The position numbers were made by a program, and so were the translations under genes. The notes beneath the pieces were generated by a model. That model was given only the letters and a program-made list of their open reading frames with translations, was not told the DNA's origin and ran no database searches. From contig JAFEMH010000167.1 in assembly GCA_022495995.1 (NCBI GenBank), forward strand, positions 868,001-932,000: a DNA stretch of 64,000 nt. Reading direction: 5' to 3'. Shown in pieces: positions 36,103-46,526 of the stretch (position 1 is its first letter; the number at the start of each line of letters is the position of its first letter). Source of the stretch: Adenophora triphylla var. japonica. Taxonomy: Eukaryota > Streptophyta > Magnoliopsida > Asterales > Campanulaceae.

Positions 36103-36107
36103 GAATC
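36103..36107. repeat. Target site duplication of E2, right (GAATC)
   Basis: Matches 8822-8826. Confidence 0.9.
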
Positions 36108-36450
36108 ACACTCGGGGGGTCTAAAGAGGAAAGAAGTTTTTCCCTCACTTATGGCGAAATCTCCCCTAATTAGCTCTCGTTCACACTCGCTAGACTCACG
36201 GATTTTGACCATTTTGAGCCATTGGTTGGGTGGGTGTTTGGAGTTTGGTGAGTGGGTGTAGGTTGGTTGGGAATGAATAGGGTTTATGGGACATCGGGGG
36301 GTTGATTGGGATGGACCAAGAAGGACAGGGATTGCTTCGGGATGGCTCGGGAGGCCTCAGGATGGCTCGAGATGGCTGGAAGCTGCTCTGGATTGAAGGG
36401 GGAAGGCTGGAAGGCTTTTGTGTTGTGAGAAATGAGCTGGGGGAGGCCAG

Positions 36451-36521
36451 TATTTATAGGGAATGAAATATGCAAATGTGTCCGTACAGATATACCATAT
36501 TTACACATATGTCCGTACGGA
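36451..36521 (-). promoter_or_regulatory. E5 LTR core promoter with TCCGTACGGA palindrome
   Basis: TATAAATA at 36458-36451 (minus) has TCCGTACGGA at 36512-36521 and a one-mismatch copy TCCGTACAGA at 36481-36490 upstream. A further decayed copy is at about 36628. The GTAC centre is also the core of SBP-box factor sites, but that link is only a suggestion. Confidence 0.55.
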
Positions 36522-37124
36522 CATCCCATTAATCAGTCCTTTCATGTTCTTTTCTGGATTTGGCAAATTTTTGGTGTGTAAACAAGGATGTCAGTACGAA
36601 CATACCATGCTTTTTACATATGTATCCGTACAGACAAGGCAGTGATATGACAGATTTTTAACTTTTTTGTCATTCCTGCAGCTTTCTTGAATGTCCCTTT
36701 TATTCCTGGAAGGTCCTCCCTTTGTTTTCTTGGTCAGTTTGGAACTTTTGGACGTTTACAGGTCTTCGGGATCACAAATGAGTGAATCCTCAGTATTTTC
36801 CGTATGCTCAAATGGAGAGCGGTATGGATTGGGTTACTTACAGAAGCCCCTCGGCGACGTCACTTATGAAGGAAGTGGGGTCGTCGATAGAAATAAGAAT
36901 CCCGATCTGGACTGCTTGTCGGGAGAGAGAAAAATGACCGTGTCGGTTGGATGTCTTTACCCTTTGATAGGATTCCTACGTATCCCAAGTGGAAATCAAG
37001 CTTGATCATAGTTCGTGGATGAGGGCAATTTTGAGGGGCCTTGACCTGTGGAAAACTATTTGGAGGCGTTCATCCTGAGTGAGACTGTTCTGAGGCGTCT
37101 TGGCCTGAGTGAGATGAAGACATT

Positions 37125-37385
37125 TGTATCTTAAGTGCGATGAAGGCGTTTGTACCTTAAGTTTTTTTCTGGAAGGCGTTTGTACCTTAGGATTGTTTTT
37201 GGAAGACGTTTTTACCTTAAGTTTGTTGTTTAGAAGGCGTTTGTTCCTTAAGTTTGTTTTTGGAAGGCTTTTGTACCTTAAGTTGAGATTTTGGAAGGCG
37301 TTTGCACCTTAAGTTTGTTTCTTTAAGGCATTTGTACCTTAAGTTGAGATTTTGGAAGGCGTTTGTACCTTAAGTTTGAGATTTG
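37125..37385. repeat. 30-bp tandem array in E5
   Basis: About nine copies of GGAAGGCGTTTGTACCTTAA plus a T-rich tail of about 10 bases. Confidence 0.9.
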
Positions 37386-37524
37386 TTTTGTGTCGGGCTT
37401 ACGATGACGGTCGGGATTTGTATTCGGGCTTACGATGGTGGCCGAGGAAAGATGTTGTTGTACGGGCTTACGATGACTGTCGTTTGACTTTTGCCTACTG
37501 GGGGAAGGGTGTTCAGGCTTACAC
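37386..37524. repeat. CGGGCTTACGATGACGG repeats, left part
   Basis: Three to four units of a ~55-bp repeat (GGGCTTACGATGACNGTCGG). The array is split by solo LTR S1 and continues at 39951. Confidence 0.8.
37520..37524. repeat. Target site duplication of S1, left (TACAC)
   Basis: Identical to 39946-39950. Confidence 0.9.
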
Positions 37525-39945
37525 TGTAGGCGCCCTCCCCAACCCGGGACCTATAGACTCGTGCCCCAAGCTAGAGGGTCCCAAACCACCTCCATTTAAA
37601 AAAACTTTTGGTTTAACTTTAAAAGTAAAACATAGAGTTTAACAAATCAACATAACCTCTCCACTTGGAGGTGGTATATAAACCATCTTTCAAAAGCCAT
37701 AACCTGTTATAGTTACAAATACTACCAATGTAAAGGCTTACCAAAAGCCAACTTTGAAAGAACCAATCTCATGTTTAATTACAATACAAACACCCTGAAA
37801 ACATGTTTATAAAAGTTTTATATACAAATCTTCCCAAGAATAATAACCACTACAACTCCCAAACTCCCAAACCAAGTATATTCCCTGACAACCAAAAAAG
37901 TATGAGATCCAAACTCCTTTCCGGCCTTACTGGTCTGGTCCTCCTGTCTCAGTGGGATCTAAAACAATAAAGGGAGAAGAGGTGATAATAAATCTCAAAA
38001 AGCTATTATGGATGCAACAATATGCCATATAAAATGTAACACATAAACAAGTTGCTCATAATCACATAGGTAAAGCGATAAAAATATTACGTTACCTCAT
38101 TTTACCTTTCCCGTCTGAACAATAAGTCGTACAACGGCAGGAGTAAAACACCATTCATTTGTGAACTTCTTAGGCATATTCACATCTTATAAGACCCATT
38201 TTTAAGGGAAACATATAAGATACCAGCAATCTGTAAGACTTTTGGCTCAATACAGACACTGTAACCCCAGTCTGTGGCCACAGAGGGGGAAAGTCACAGG
38301 TATAATGTAATATGAGCACCTTATGGAACAATTTCTCATAAGTGATCGTATTCCATTATACCCCCAATGATCAGCTAATATAAACATATTCAAGCACATA
38401 ATAGATACTTGAAAATAAATCCACACTTTGGGATATCAATACATAACTTGGTAGTATTACTCATTTTATATCATCACAATAGTGCAACATATATTTAAAC
38501 ACTATTGAATAACAACAATCCAACCACAAGGTATTAATACACATGTTCAAACCAAGGAAGTAGTGCAACATGTATTTCATGCACTATATAAACCAATAAC
38601 CATGAATATGTACTCAAATAGGGGCACAATATATATCAAGTAAACCCTACATATCCATGTCGTAAATTGAACAACTTCTATAAAGGTTCCATATCAATTT
38701 ATCAAGTTTTTATCAACTTTGGTTAAGATTTCCAAATGACATTCAACCATTTTCAGGACTATATTTAAAGACTTTCCCTTTATCATTTTAGGCCATTTAA
38801 GACTCCATTGTAAAGTACTAATGTTGTACTAGAAGTATAGTCGAAGAGGAACTAAATCCCTACTAGTTTGATTAGGTTTAAATGCTTGAAAACTTGATAC
38901 CAAGAAATAGCCCTTGGCACGACTCGTGCCCTTGGCACGACTCGTACCCCATGGCATGAATCATGCCCCAATTCCGCACGAGTCGTTTAGTTATCACGAG
39001 TAGTGACCACGAATATAAACATGAGGGAACGACTCGTGCTCCAGGGTATGAGTCATGCCCTTGCCCAGAAATCATGCCCATGCCTAGAAAATCAACAGGA
39101 CCTAGAGAAATATCATATTTCCCTTACTCCTTCACATTAACTGAGCCTTAGCAATACCAAACCTCAGTATATGATCCCTAACCCATAAAACATACTCCCT
39201 CCAATCCATATACCATGACTATACTATCTTCCCATTTCAAACCAAACCATAATACCAACCTTGCCATGTTCATTCCAAAAACCAAGTTTTCCTTCCATTT
39301 CAAAAGCCACATAAATTGACTAAAAATTCCAAAAACCATTTATATCATATAATATCATCATTTAACTTGGTATGAACAATTATTGAAAAGAATCATAATA
39401 ACTTACCAAAATGTTTCGAAAATGATAATAACTTTGATCGGCTAGAATTGTTCCACTCGACTCCCTGAGCGTTTATATGAAGTTAAAACGGAGAACGGAT
39501 CAACGGTTGATTTTTAGGGAATTTAAGAATGTAACCCTAGGTTGGTAGGAACGTTCTGGGCTTAGAGAGAAAGAGAGAGAACTGAGGGAGAGAAAGTAAG
39601 GCTTCTGAGAGAAGGATGTAATATTTATATAACCAAGTTACACCTAGGCTCCTCCAAGTATAGAATAACTACAATCAACCACCTTAAAGTTATATTTACA
39701 TCCAAGCTCCTCGACAACTTTTATAACTTTTCATTTAAAATTTCAAATATTACACTTTATTACCCAATTCCTATTTATTCCATTTAGACATTATATAATT
39801 GAAATTAATTTATTAACATCTAAAATATCAAAACTATCACATAAAAACATAAATATCTTGAAATGCCTAAAATGAGATGCAATGCACCCCACCCCCACGT
39901 GCTCAACACGTGACCAATATAGTGCCAAGGTTTAGGGTCGTGACA
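37525..39945 (-). mobile_element. S1: solo LTR (2421 bp), minus strand
   Basis: On the minus strand it starts TGTCACGACCCTAAACC and ends CGCCTACA. It is flanked by perfect TACAC, with no internal element sequence on either side. It aligns with S2. A TATA box (TTATATAAATATT) lies near 39633-39622 on the minus strand. The segment at about 38910-39070 is rich in palindromes such as GGCACGACTCGTGCC. No coding capacity was seen. A solo LTR is the known product of recombination between the two LTRs of one element. Confidence 0.9.
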
Positions 39946-39950
39946 TACAC
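39946..39950. repeat. Target site duplication of S1, right (TACAC)
   Basis: After it the host repeat resumes. An uninterrupted copy of the same sequence (GGCTTACACTGATGGCCGAG) exists at about 40152-40171 and serves as an empty-site comparison. Confidence 0.9.
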
Positions 39951-40235
39951 TGATGGCCGAGATTTGTTTTGCCACTTAGTTGGGGCGAGAGTCGGGCTTA
40001 CGATGACAACCGGGATTTTGTTTTGTGTCGGACTTATAATGACGGCGGGGATTTGTATTTGGGCTTACAATGGTGGCCGAGGAAAGATGTTGTTGTACGT
40101 GATTACGATGACTGCCGTTTGACTTTTGCCTGTTGGGGAAAAGGGTGTTCAGGCTTACACTGATGGCCGAGATTTGTTTTGCCACTTAGTTGGGGCGAGA
40201 TCCGGGCTTACGATGACGACCGGGATTTATTTTTG
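39951..40235. repeat. CGGGCTTACGATGACGG repeats, right part
   Basis: Continuation of the array cut by S1, with a longer-period repeat of about 190 bp (TGATGGCCGAGATTTGTTTT at 39951 and 40163). Confidence 0.8.
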
Positions 40236-40341
40236 TTTGTTAGGGAGCAAATTGCTTGAATTCTATAGGAAATGGCTTTTGGACAGCCAAGGGCAAAGAT
40301 TGTAAGGGCAAAAAGGGGAATTGCCTGGGCTTGCAAGGATG

Positions 40342-40414
40342 TCCTCACGGACAGACCTTGTATTTACAAAGAGGTTCGTACGGACTTGTATGTAAATCAG
40401 ATGTCTTTTTAAAT
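40342..40414 (+). promoter_or_regulatory. Promoter of E5 plus-strand gene with TCCGYRCGGA-like sites
   Basis: TCCTCACGGA (40342-40351) and TTCGTACGGA (40375-40384) precede a TATA-like TTTTTAAATAG (about 40404-40414), the same order and spacing as in the LTRs. About 145 bp of purine-rich leader then leads to the ATG at 40560. Confidence 0.5.
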
Positions 40415-40559
40415 AGAATCAGCTAGAACAGGTTGCCATTCCATCCCATTTTTCCAGCTTCAGTCGCGAAGGAAGAGAGAGAGAGGCAGAGAGGAGAAAT
40501 CTCCATTCTTGAGCCCAATTTTCCCATAGAAAATCCTCCCATATTGCCAGATTTTCATC

Positions 40560-40727
40560 ATGCTGAAAGGAAATAGGAGAGGTCGTCGCCAAAGGGGCCG
40601 AGAAGCCATGGAAAGGAGGTTGGTTTTACAATGAAATTCCTCCCTCTACACACCGTCTACCATCAATCCGGATGAATTGTATTCGGATGTGGATGTGCAC
40701 AACTCAAAAGGGAAAGCGAAAATGGAG
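40560..40727 (+). pseudogene. E5 plant-mobile-domain gene, exon 1
   Basis: The frame opens ATG at 40560 with an Arg-rich start (MLKGNRRGRRQRGRE), has one TGA at about 40632 and continues to GAG|GTAAGA at 40727/40728, a strong plant donor. The gene runs antisense to its host element. The next exon starts at 44072. The intron between now holds solo LTR S2 and a tandem array. Exon 1 assignment depends on the donor and on the promoter-like sequence upstream. Confidence 0.5.
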
Positions 40728-41056
40728 GTAAGAATCAAATTTTGTCTTTGATTTTTTACTTTGAATAATGATATGCTAGAACTAGGGTTTGGTTCTTGCA
40801 AATTTGGGGGGTTTTATGCTTGATGTGATTGTGTTGTGAAATTGATGATGAATTGTTGAAATTGAATGTGTATGGATTGTGGGTATCTGATTTTGTCAAA
40901 AAATAAGGAGTTTAACTTTTATTTGCGAAAATAAAGTCTCTCCTAGAAATGGAATTTTTGCATGCTTGGGTGACTTGTACCTTGATGGTGTATTTTGTAT
41001 GTGCCGCGTGAGAGCGGGCTTTTGTTGTGAACTGTGCCGTGTAGGGACGGACTTTG
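40728..41056 (+). other. E5 gene intron 1, left part
   Basis: T-rich intron-like sequence after the GTAAGA donor. It contains a few GTGCCGTGTAGGGACGG units of the array that resumes at 43444. No gene was recognised. Confidence 0.45.
41052..41056. repeat. Target site duplication of S2, left (CTTTG)
   Basis: Identical to 43444-43448. Confidence 0.88.
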
Positions 41057-43443
41057 TGTGGGAACCCCAACCCGGAACCTAACACGTGTCCCGAGCGGGA
41101 GCGACCCCTAACTAAGAAAGACCACCTGTATTTTTAAAAACTTTTGACTTAACTTTAAAAGAAACCAAACTTTAACAATACCCTTGAAGTACCAACTTGA
41201 ATCATCTCCACTTGGAGGAAACAAAACATGAATCAACTTTGAAAACCAAACTTGCTTTAGTTACAACATTACAAAAGTTCACAAATGTTAAGTTTGAAAC
41301 AATGTGTTTTTATATACAAACTCCACCAAGGAGCTAAACCAAAATATAACTAAAACTCCCATCTAGGACATATACATACCCAACAACCCAAAATACCTGT
41401 ACAAACTCCTCCCCATCCTCACTAGCCGGGTCCTCCTGTCTCAGGCCGATCTAAAACATTAAAGGGAGAAGGGTAAGAATAAATCTCAATAAGTTATTAC
41501 GAATGCAACAATATGCCAAGTAAGATGCAACACATAACAAGGTGCATATAACACATTGGAAAAGCCGTAAACACTTTACATTACCTTGGTTTACCTTTTC
41601 CCGTCTGAACAATAAGTCGTACAACATCGGAAGATAAAACTCCACTCATTTGTGAACTGCTTAAGCATATTCACATCTTATAAGACCCATTTTTCAGGGA
41701 ACCATATAAGATACTAGCAACTCTGTAAGGCTTTTGGCTCAATACAGATGCTATAACCCCAGTCTGTGGCCACAAAAGGGGACAGTCACAGGTATAACAT
41801 AATCCGATCACATTAGGTCACACTTTCCATAATTGATCGTCTTCCGTTATACCCCTAAACATTAGATAATTAACAGAAGTTCAAGCACATAATAGTTACT
41901 TGAAATGAAATCCACCAAAGGGATGACAAAATGTAAACATGGCATTCATACTCATGTTTAAACAAATGCAATAGTGCAACAATCCATTTCATACACTAAT
42001 GGAATCATAAACCATGGATATGAACTCAAGTAAGGCCACAATGCATCATAAACCAGCCCTACATGATCAATGTGCAATAATACATAACCTCTATAAAGGT
42101 CCAAGATCAATTTACCAAGTTTGATTCACTTTGGTTAAGTTACAAATCAAGGCTGTCAACCATTTCCCGAACAATATTTAAACCCCTTCCACAATTCCAT
42201 TTTAAACAAGTAAGACATCATTATGTAGCTAAAGTGTTCTACTTTAATTATAGTTAAAGAGGGTTCATTTATATCCTAGGTAGATTAGGTTTCTAGGCCT
42301 TGGAAAATGCTTCAGAGGTTGCAGGGCAGGGCACGACTCGTGCCCCAGGGCACGACTCGTGCCCAATACCCCTTCAGATTCATTCGTCCCCACTTAGGCA
42401 CGACTAGTCCACCCCAAGGGACAACTCGTGCCCCTGAGCACGAGTCCTGCCCTCTGTCCAGAAACCAGAAATCAGCAGCCAAACATCAGCAACCAAATCC
42501 CAAGTGCCAAAAATCAAAGTCCTATGTTTTTAAAGACATAAAATAGGTATGAAACAGGACCAAAACTAAGACCAAGACCAAACCATTCCATATTCATTTT
42601 AACCTAAGTATAAAGTAGCAACATCATTTTACAACTCTTCCAAGCCAAGAAAATTGGTCCAACTAACCATGCGCATACATTTAATTCCTCATTCCACCAT
42701 TTCCTTTACTTTACATTACCCTTTCAACTTAGACACTACTACAATTACTTAGGTTGACTTCAAATTCTTCCATGGCCATACTAACTCAACAATTTTGGTT
42801 CCAAAATTTCCAACAACCATGTAACAACAACAAAAACAACAAGAATCATGAAGTGAACAATTTTTGGAAGGAAGTCATAATAACTTACCGAAATATTGCA
42901 AAATAAAATATTTATTTGACCGGCTCTACGCGTTCCACTCGTCACCACGAACAAGAATACGCGAACGGTTTTGAAAACAAAAAGGTATTGAAGTGTGTAG
43001 AATTTTTAGAAGAAGGAATCTAGGGTTTGATCTCCATGGCTTTTGGGAAGAAGGATTACTGAGGAAGAAGGAAAATGAGGCTTCTTGTTATTTTCCAAGG
43101 ATAAATATGTTAATTCTCACTCAAGCTCCTTCATAGTCTAAGGAATAGCAACTAACACCTCAACTTCTCTTCTTTACACCAAAGCACCTCACAACTTTAT
43201 AAACTTAATACTTTAAAATTTCAAATTTTATAAATTCACTACACACTTTACTTTTATTCCATTTAGACCCTTTATTATTTAACATTAATTCATTTTCATC
43301 CTAACTTTACATAATTCAACAAAAACATAATTAAACACATATAAATTACCAAGAAGCTTAAATGGCATAAAATGAGATACTACCAACCCAACCCCACGTG
43401 CTCAACGTGTGCTAAAATAGTTCCTAATATTAGGGTCGTGACA
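41057..43443 (-). mobile_element. S2: solo LTR (2387 bp), minus strand
   Basis: On the minus strand it starts TGTCACGACCCTAAT and ends GGTTCCCACA. It aligns with S1 end to end and has a perfect CTTTG duplication. The palindrome cluster GGCACGACTCGTGCC lies at about 42330-42450. No coding capacity was seen. Confidence 0.9.
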
Positions 43444-43448
43444 CTTTG
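43444..43448. repeat. Target site duplication of S2, right (CTTTG)
   Basis: Second copy after S2. Confidence 0.88.
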
Positions 43449-44000
43449 TGTGAAAACTTACCATGTTGGGATAGACTTTTGTTGTGAAATGTGCGTGTTT
43501 TGTGTGAAAACTTGCCGTGTTGGGACGGACTTTTGTTGTGAAATGTGTCGTCTTTGGAATGGGCTTTTTGAAATGAAACTTTCCGTGTTGGAACGGTTTT
43601 TGTTGTAAATGTGCCATGTAGGAACGGTTTTTGTTGTAAATGTGCCGTGTAGGAACGGTTTTTGTTGTAAATGTGCCGTGTAGGAACGATTTTTGTTGTA
43701 AAATGTGACATGTAGGAACGGTTTTTTGTTATAAATGTGCCATGTAGGAACGGTTTTTGTTGTAAATGTGTTGTGTAGGAACGGTTTTTGTTGTAAAATG
43801 TGTCATGTTGGAAAGGTTTTTTGTTGTAAATGTGCCGTGTAGGAACGGTTTTTATTGTAAATGGGCCGTGTAGGAACGGTTTTTGTTGTAAATGTTCCGT
43901 ATAGGAACGGTTTTTGTTTGTAAGTGTGCCATGTAGGAACGGTTTTTGTGTTAAATGTGCCATGTAGGAACGGTTTTGGTTGTAAATGTGCATGCTATGT
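43449..44000. repeat. 31-bp tandem array in E5 gene intron
   Basis: About a dozen copies of TGTAGGAACGGTTTTTGTTG plus GTAAATGTGCC-like ends, preceded by longer diverged units. The antisense open frame across it is a repeat by-product. Confidence 0.9.
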
Positions 44001-44071
44001 GTGTCGCATTTCTGTAGAGTTTATATTTGCTAAATATCGTATTGATGTACCTTTGTTGTGTTTACCTGTAG

Positions 44072-45357
44072 GAGGATGCGCTTTTGTCTGGGAAGGCAAA
44101 GAGGATGAAGTCAGGGGGTCCCTTGAGGCCGTTGTTGAGGTTTGGAGGAGCATGCTAGATATCTCCTGGGAGGGGAGACCTAGTCCTCGGAGGCTGGTCA
44201 TCGATTCGGGATTGAACGTGTTTGTGGTGAATCTGGCTGGGTTAGCTGAGACTCAGAAAAACAAGGGTGTTTTTTGGCTTTGTCAGAGTATTGGTGGGAT
44301 ACTATGCATTAGGATGGCCAAACCGGATCGGAACCGAAAAATCGGACCGAAACCGGACCGGAAAAGCTCGGAACCGGAGCGAATCGGGGAGAAAATCGGA
44401 ACCGGACGGAACGGAACCGGGGTAAGGCCGGGCCGGTTAAGGGTTACAAAAATGCCAAACCGAACCGAACCGTGAACCGGAAGAAATTTCCATGTTTTCC
44501 AAAGAACCGGACCAGAACCGGACTGGAAAGCCCGAAACCGGAGCAAACCGGGGAGAAAACCGGAATCGGACGGACTGGAACGGAGGTTAGGCCGGGCGGT
44601 TTAAGGGTTACCATTTGGCAGAACCAGAACCGGCGATTTTCGGCCCAGAACCGGACCGGTTTTGGCCATCCCTACCACGCACACCTTCCACTTTGGCTGG
44701 GGGAGACGACGATGGCTCCCACAGACTTTGCTGATATTACCGGTCTCTACTTCAAGGGAGAATTGGTGAGATGGAGGGAACATATGTCTGATGGGCACGT
44801 TCTTTGAGGAAGAGAATGGGTAGTAGGGGGAAGGTCACGATCACCTATATGGAGGTGCAGAGGTTTTTGGAGAGGGGTAGCCCGGACGGTTTCCAGTTAT
44901 TCCCTTGGTCGCGGTATGGCGAGGATGAGTTGGAGGGTGCACCTCGGGTGACGAGGCAGAGGAAGCTTCTGCGGGGCCTCGCCTGTGATGTGATGTATTT
45001 AAGGGAGAGGGTCTTCTGGCAGCATGGTGCTGGTGTTCCTCTTTATGCTTTGAGGGATCCGCCGATTCGGATGTCGAGCCATTCTGAGATGGACGAGCTG
45101 GATTTTGAGAGGTACCAGGCCGGAGTGGACGCCGAGGAGTACATCTTGGAGGGCGAGGAGTACGAGGCCTTCGTGAGGAGGAAGCTGAGGACGCCTCAGA
45201 TGCTAGCCAGGGAGAGGTGGGCTAGTTCATCACGTCCTCGGGATATCCGAGTGGGCCGGACATCACCTACGTCTGCGGGGACTCTTCCAGGAGGCGGGTG
45301 TCGGTGCCTATCCCGGAGCAGCTTCTTGCCGCTTATCGAGTTGATCCAAATGCTGCG
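44072..45357 (+). pseudogene. E5 plant-mobile-domain gene, exon 2, interrupted by a MITE
   Basis: The acceptor CTGTAG ends at 44071. The exon aligns with the E3 minus-strand gene (60404 down): MK-x-x-G then a Leu/Val-rich block ending KNKGVFWLCQ (E3: KSKGLIFALAQ). After the MITE come THTFHFGW and WGETTMAPTDFADITGLYFKG (in part), matching WGEATVTPSDYAAITGLSFKG in E3. A segment of about 170 residues present in E3 is missing at about 44790. The last part matches RRILRGLTCDVYYLGERV of E3 as RKLLRGLACDVMYLRERV. Frame changes lie near 44120, 44690 and 45235. It ends in the donor GCG|GTGAGT (45357/45358), the same place as E3 intron 2. These proteins resemble the plant mobile domain, whose members act in gene silencing or ride on transposons. 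Confidence 0.65.
44310..44674. mobile_element. hAT-like MITE (365 bp) inside E5 gene
   Basis: The ends TAGGATGGCCAAACCGG and CCGGTTTTGGCCATCCCTA are inverted repeats with two one-base gaps. The interior is full of CCGGACCGGAAC-type sequence. The flanks CTATGCAT (44302-44309) and CCACGCAC (44675-44682) match at five of eight bases, and all three differences are C/T. An 8-bp duplication fits the hAT superfamily. It interrupts the mobile-domain coding sequence between KGVFWLCQ and THTFHFGW. No transposase is encoded. Confidence 0.7.
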
Positions 45358-45634
45358 GTGAGTTGTTACTTTTTTCCTTCTGGCATCTTGTTCCCTCTTT
45401 TTCTTATCTCTTTTTGTGAGCATTTTTTCATTTGTTGTTGTAAGTACCCCAATCCGGATCGCTCTCATCCGAGCACATGGGAAACACCGCGGACTCACAC
45501 AAACGTGAACCCGAAGACCCGTAACCTCCAAAAAGTCTAAAACCACCAACCAAATCAAGGTGGGACCCTCCTGGGACAAAATAAAATAGAAGGACTTTTT
45601 GGGAATTTGCAAAAATGGTCAGCCTGCAAAAGTG

Positions 45635-45784
45635 TCCGTGCGGACTACTTTGCAGGGTGAAAACCATCATTGCAAAATTCCCTTAAAGTCCATAATATTC
45701 CCCTAAATCCGGGAAAATCAAAAAAATTAGTTTTGCACAACAATCCGTGCGGACCACTTTGCATATTTCTGGAGCATATAAATA
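45635..45784 (+). promoter_or_regulatory. E7 LTR promoter with two TCCGTGCGGA palindromes
   Basis: TCCGTGCGGA occurs at 45635-45644 and 45744-45753 and is followed by TATAAATA (45777-45784). Confidence 0.6.
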
Positions 45785-46002
45785 GAGGGCTTCCCCTCTA
45801 TGTCCTTCCGAGGCAATCCCGATCCCTTTTGGTCCTTCGTGGGGCTTTCCGAGCCCTCCCGAGGTGCTCCGAAGCCCCACTGAGTCGTCCTGAGATGCTC
45901 CCGAGCCATCTCGAGGCGCTCCCGAAGCATCCCGAAGCCCTGCGGATCCATCTCGAGCCATTTCGGTCCATCCAGAAGCCCTTCCAGACAATTCCTAGGC
46001 AT

Positions 46003-46290
46003 CCCGAGGCACGTCGAACCTTTGCCCGAATCCACACAGCGATCCCGAGGCATGCCGAACCTTTGCTCGAATCCACACAGCGATCCCGAGACACGTCGAA
46101 CCTCTGCTCGAATCCACACAGCGATCCCGAGGCACGCCGAACCTCTTCCGAAATTCACACAGCGATCCCAAGGCACGCGAACCTCTGCTCGTAGCCACAC
46201 AGCAACCCCGAGGCAGGACGAACCTCTATCCGCAGACACACCCAGCAACCCCGAGGCACGCCGGAACTCTGTCCGCAGACACCGGTACAT
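46003..46290 (+). repeat. 41-bp tandem array in E7 LTR
   Basis: About seven copies of CCCGAGGCACGTCGAACCTT followed by about 20 further bases. It lies about 220 bp downstream of the TATA box, in the transcribed part of the LTR. Confidence 0.85.
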
Positions 46291-46526
46291 CCCGAAGCAA
46301 TTCCGGTCCGTCCCAGAGCACTATTCACACTCAAACACTATTCCCTAGCGGAAGATAGACACGAACCAACATTGGTAAGGCCTCCTTCCAAAACTATTTC
46401 AATTCATTTCAATACATAGCATACAATGTAAACATCCAATTCAAAATGCATTTTTTAAAAAATAGCACATACGCACAAACACAACTTTTAAAGAAAGAGG
46501 GGTATCGAAAGACTCATGTATACAAG

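Larger units (their letters stand above)
36103..36842 (-). repeat. E5 3' LTR, proximal part
   Basis: On the minus strand it starts TGTAAGTAACCCAATCC (36842) and aligns with the E7 LTR start TGTAAGTACCCCAATCC (45439), including GCTCTC...GAGCA and CCCGAAGAC blocks. A TATA box (TATAAATACTGG, 36458 down) is followed by a CT-rich transcribed part. E2 interrupts it at 36103 and the rest is at 8826 and below. GAGGGGCTTC just before it is the polypurine tract. Confidence 0.85.
36843..45438 (-). mobile_element. E5: interior of an old minus-strand Tat/Ogre-like element
   Basis: The interior adjacent to the E5 3' LTR. From left to right on the plus strand it holds the polypurine tract, a conserved GGATACGTAGG block (36971-37015), tandem arrays, the promoter and exons of a plus-strand gene (antisense to the element), two solo LTRs and a MITE. 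The element's pol and 5' LTR would lie to the right, beyond the E7 insertion and outside the window. Confidence 0.75.
45439..46526 (+). repeat. E7: LTR of the E5 family, plus strand, cut by E3
   Basis: Starts TGTAAGTACCCCAATCC, aligning with the E5 LTR read from 36842. It lies in intron 2 of the E5 gene in inverted orientation to the E5 LTR. It carries two TCCGTGCGGA palindromes, a TATA box, a 41-bp array and a donor-like ATTG|GTAAGG at 46375. E3 interrupts it at 46527 and the rest lies beyond the window, so I cannot tell whether a full element or a solo LTR was present. Confidence 0.75.

Noticed and set aside
43430..43993. Antisense 187-codon frame
   Set aside because: Repeat of the 31-bp array (TKTVPTRH-type words); no independent support.
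40560..45357. Plus-strand mobile-domain gene as an ordinary host gene
   Set aside because: It lies between arrays and the LTR of E5 and has a relative in the same antisense position in E3, so it is part of the element.
36843..45438. S1 and S2 as the two LTRs of one element
   Set aside because: Each has its own different target duplication, and the sequence between them belongs to E5 (array and gene start).
45670..46348. Several overlapping frames on both strands, up to 187 codons
   Set aside because: They fall on the 41-bp GC-rich array of the E7 LTR; open in several frames because stops are rare there.
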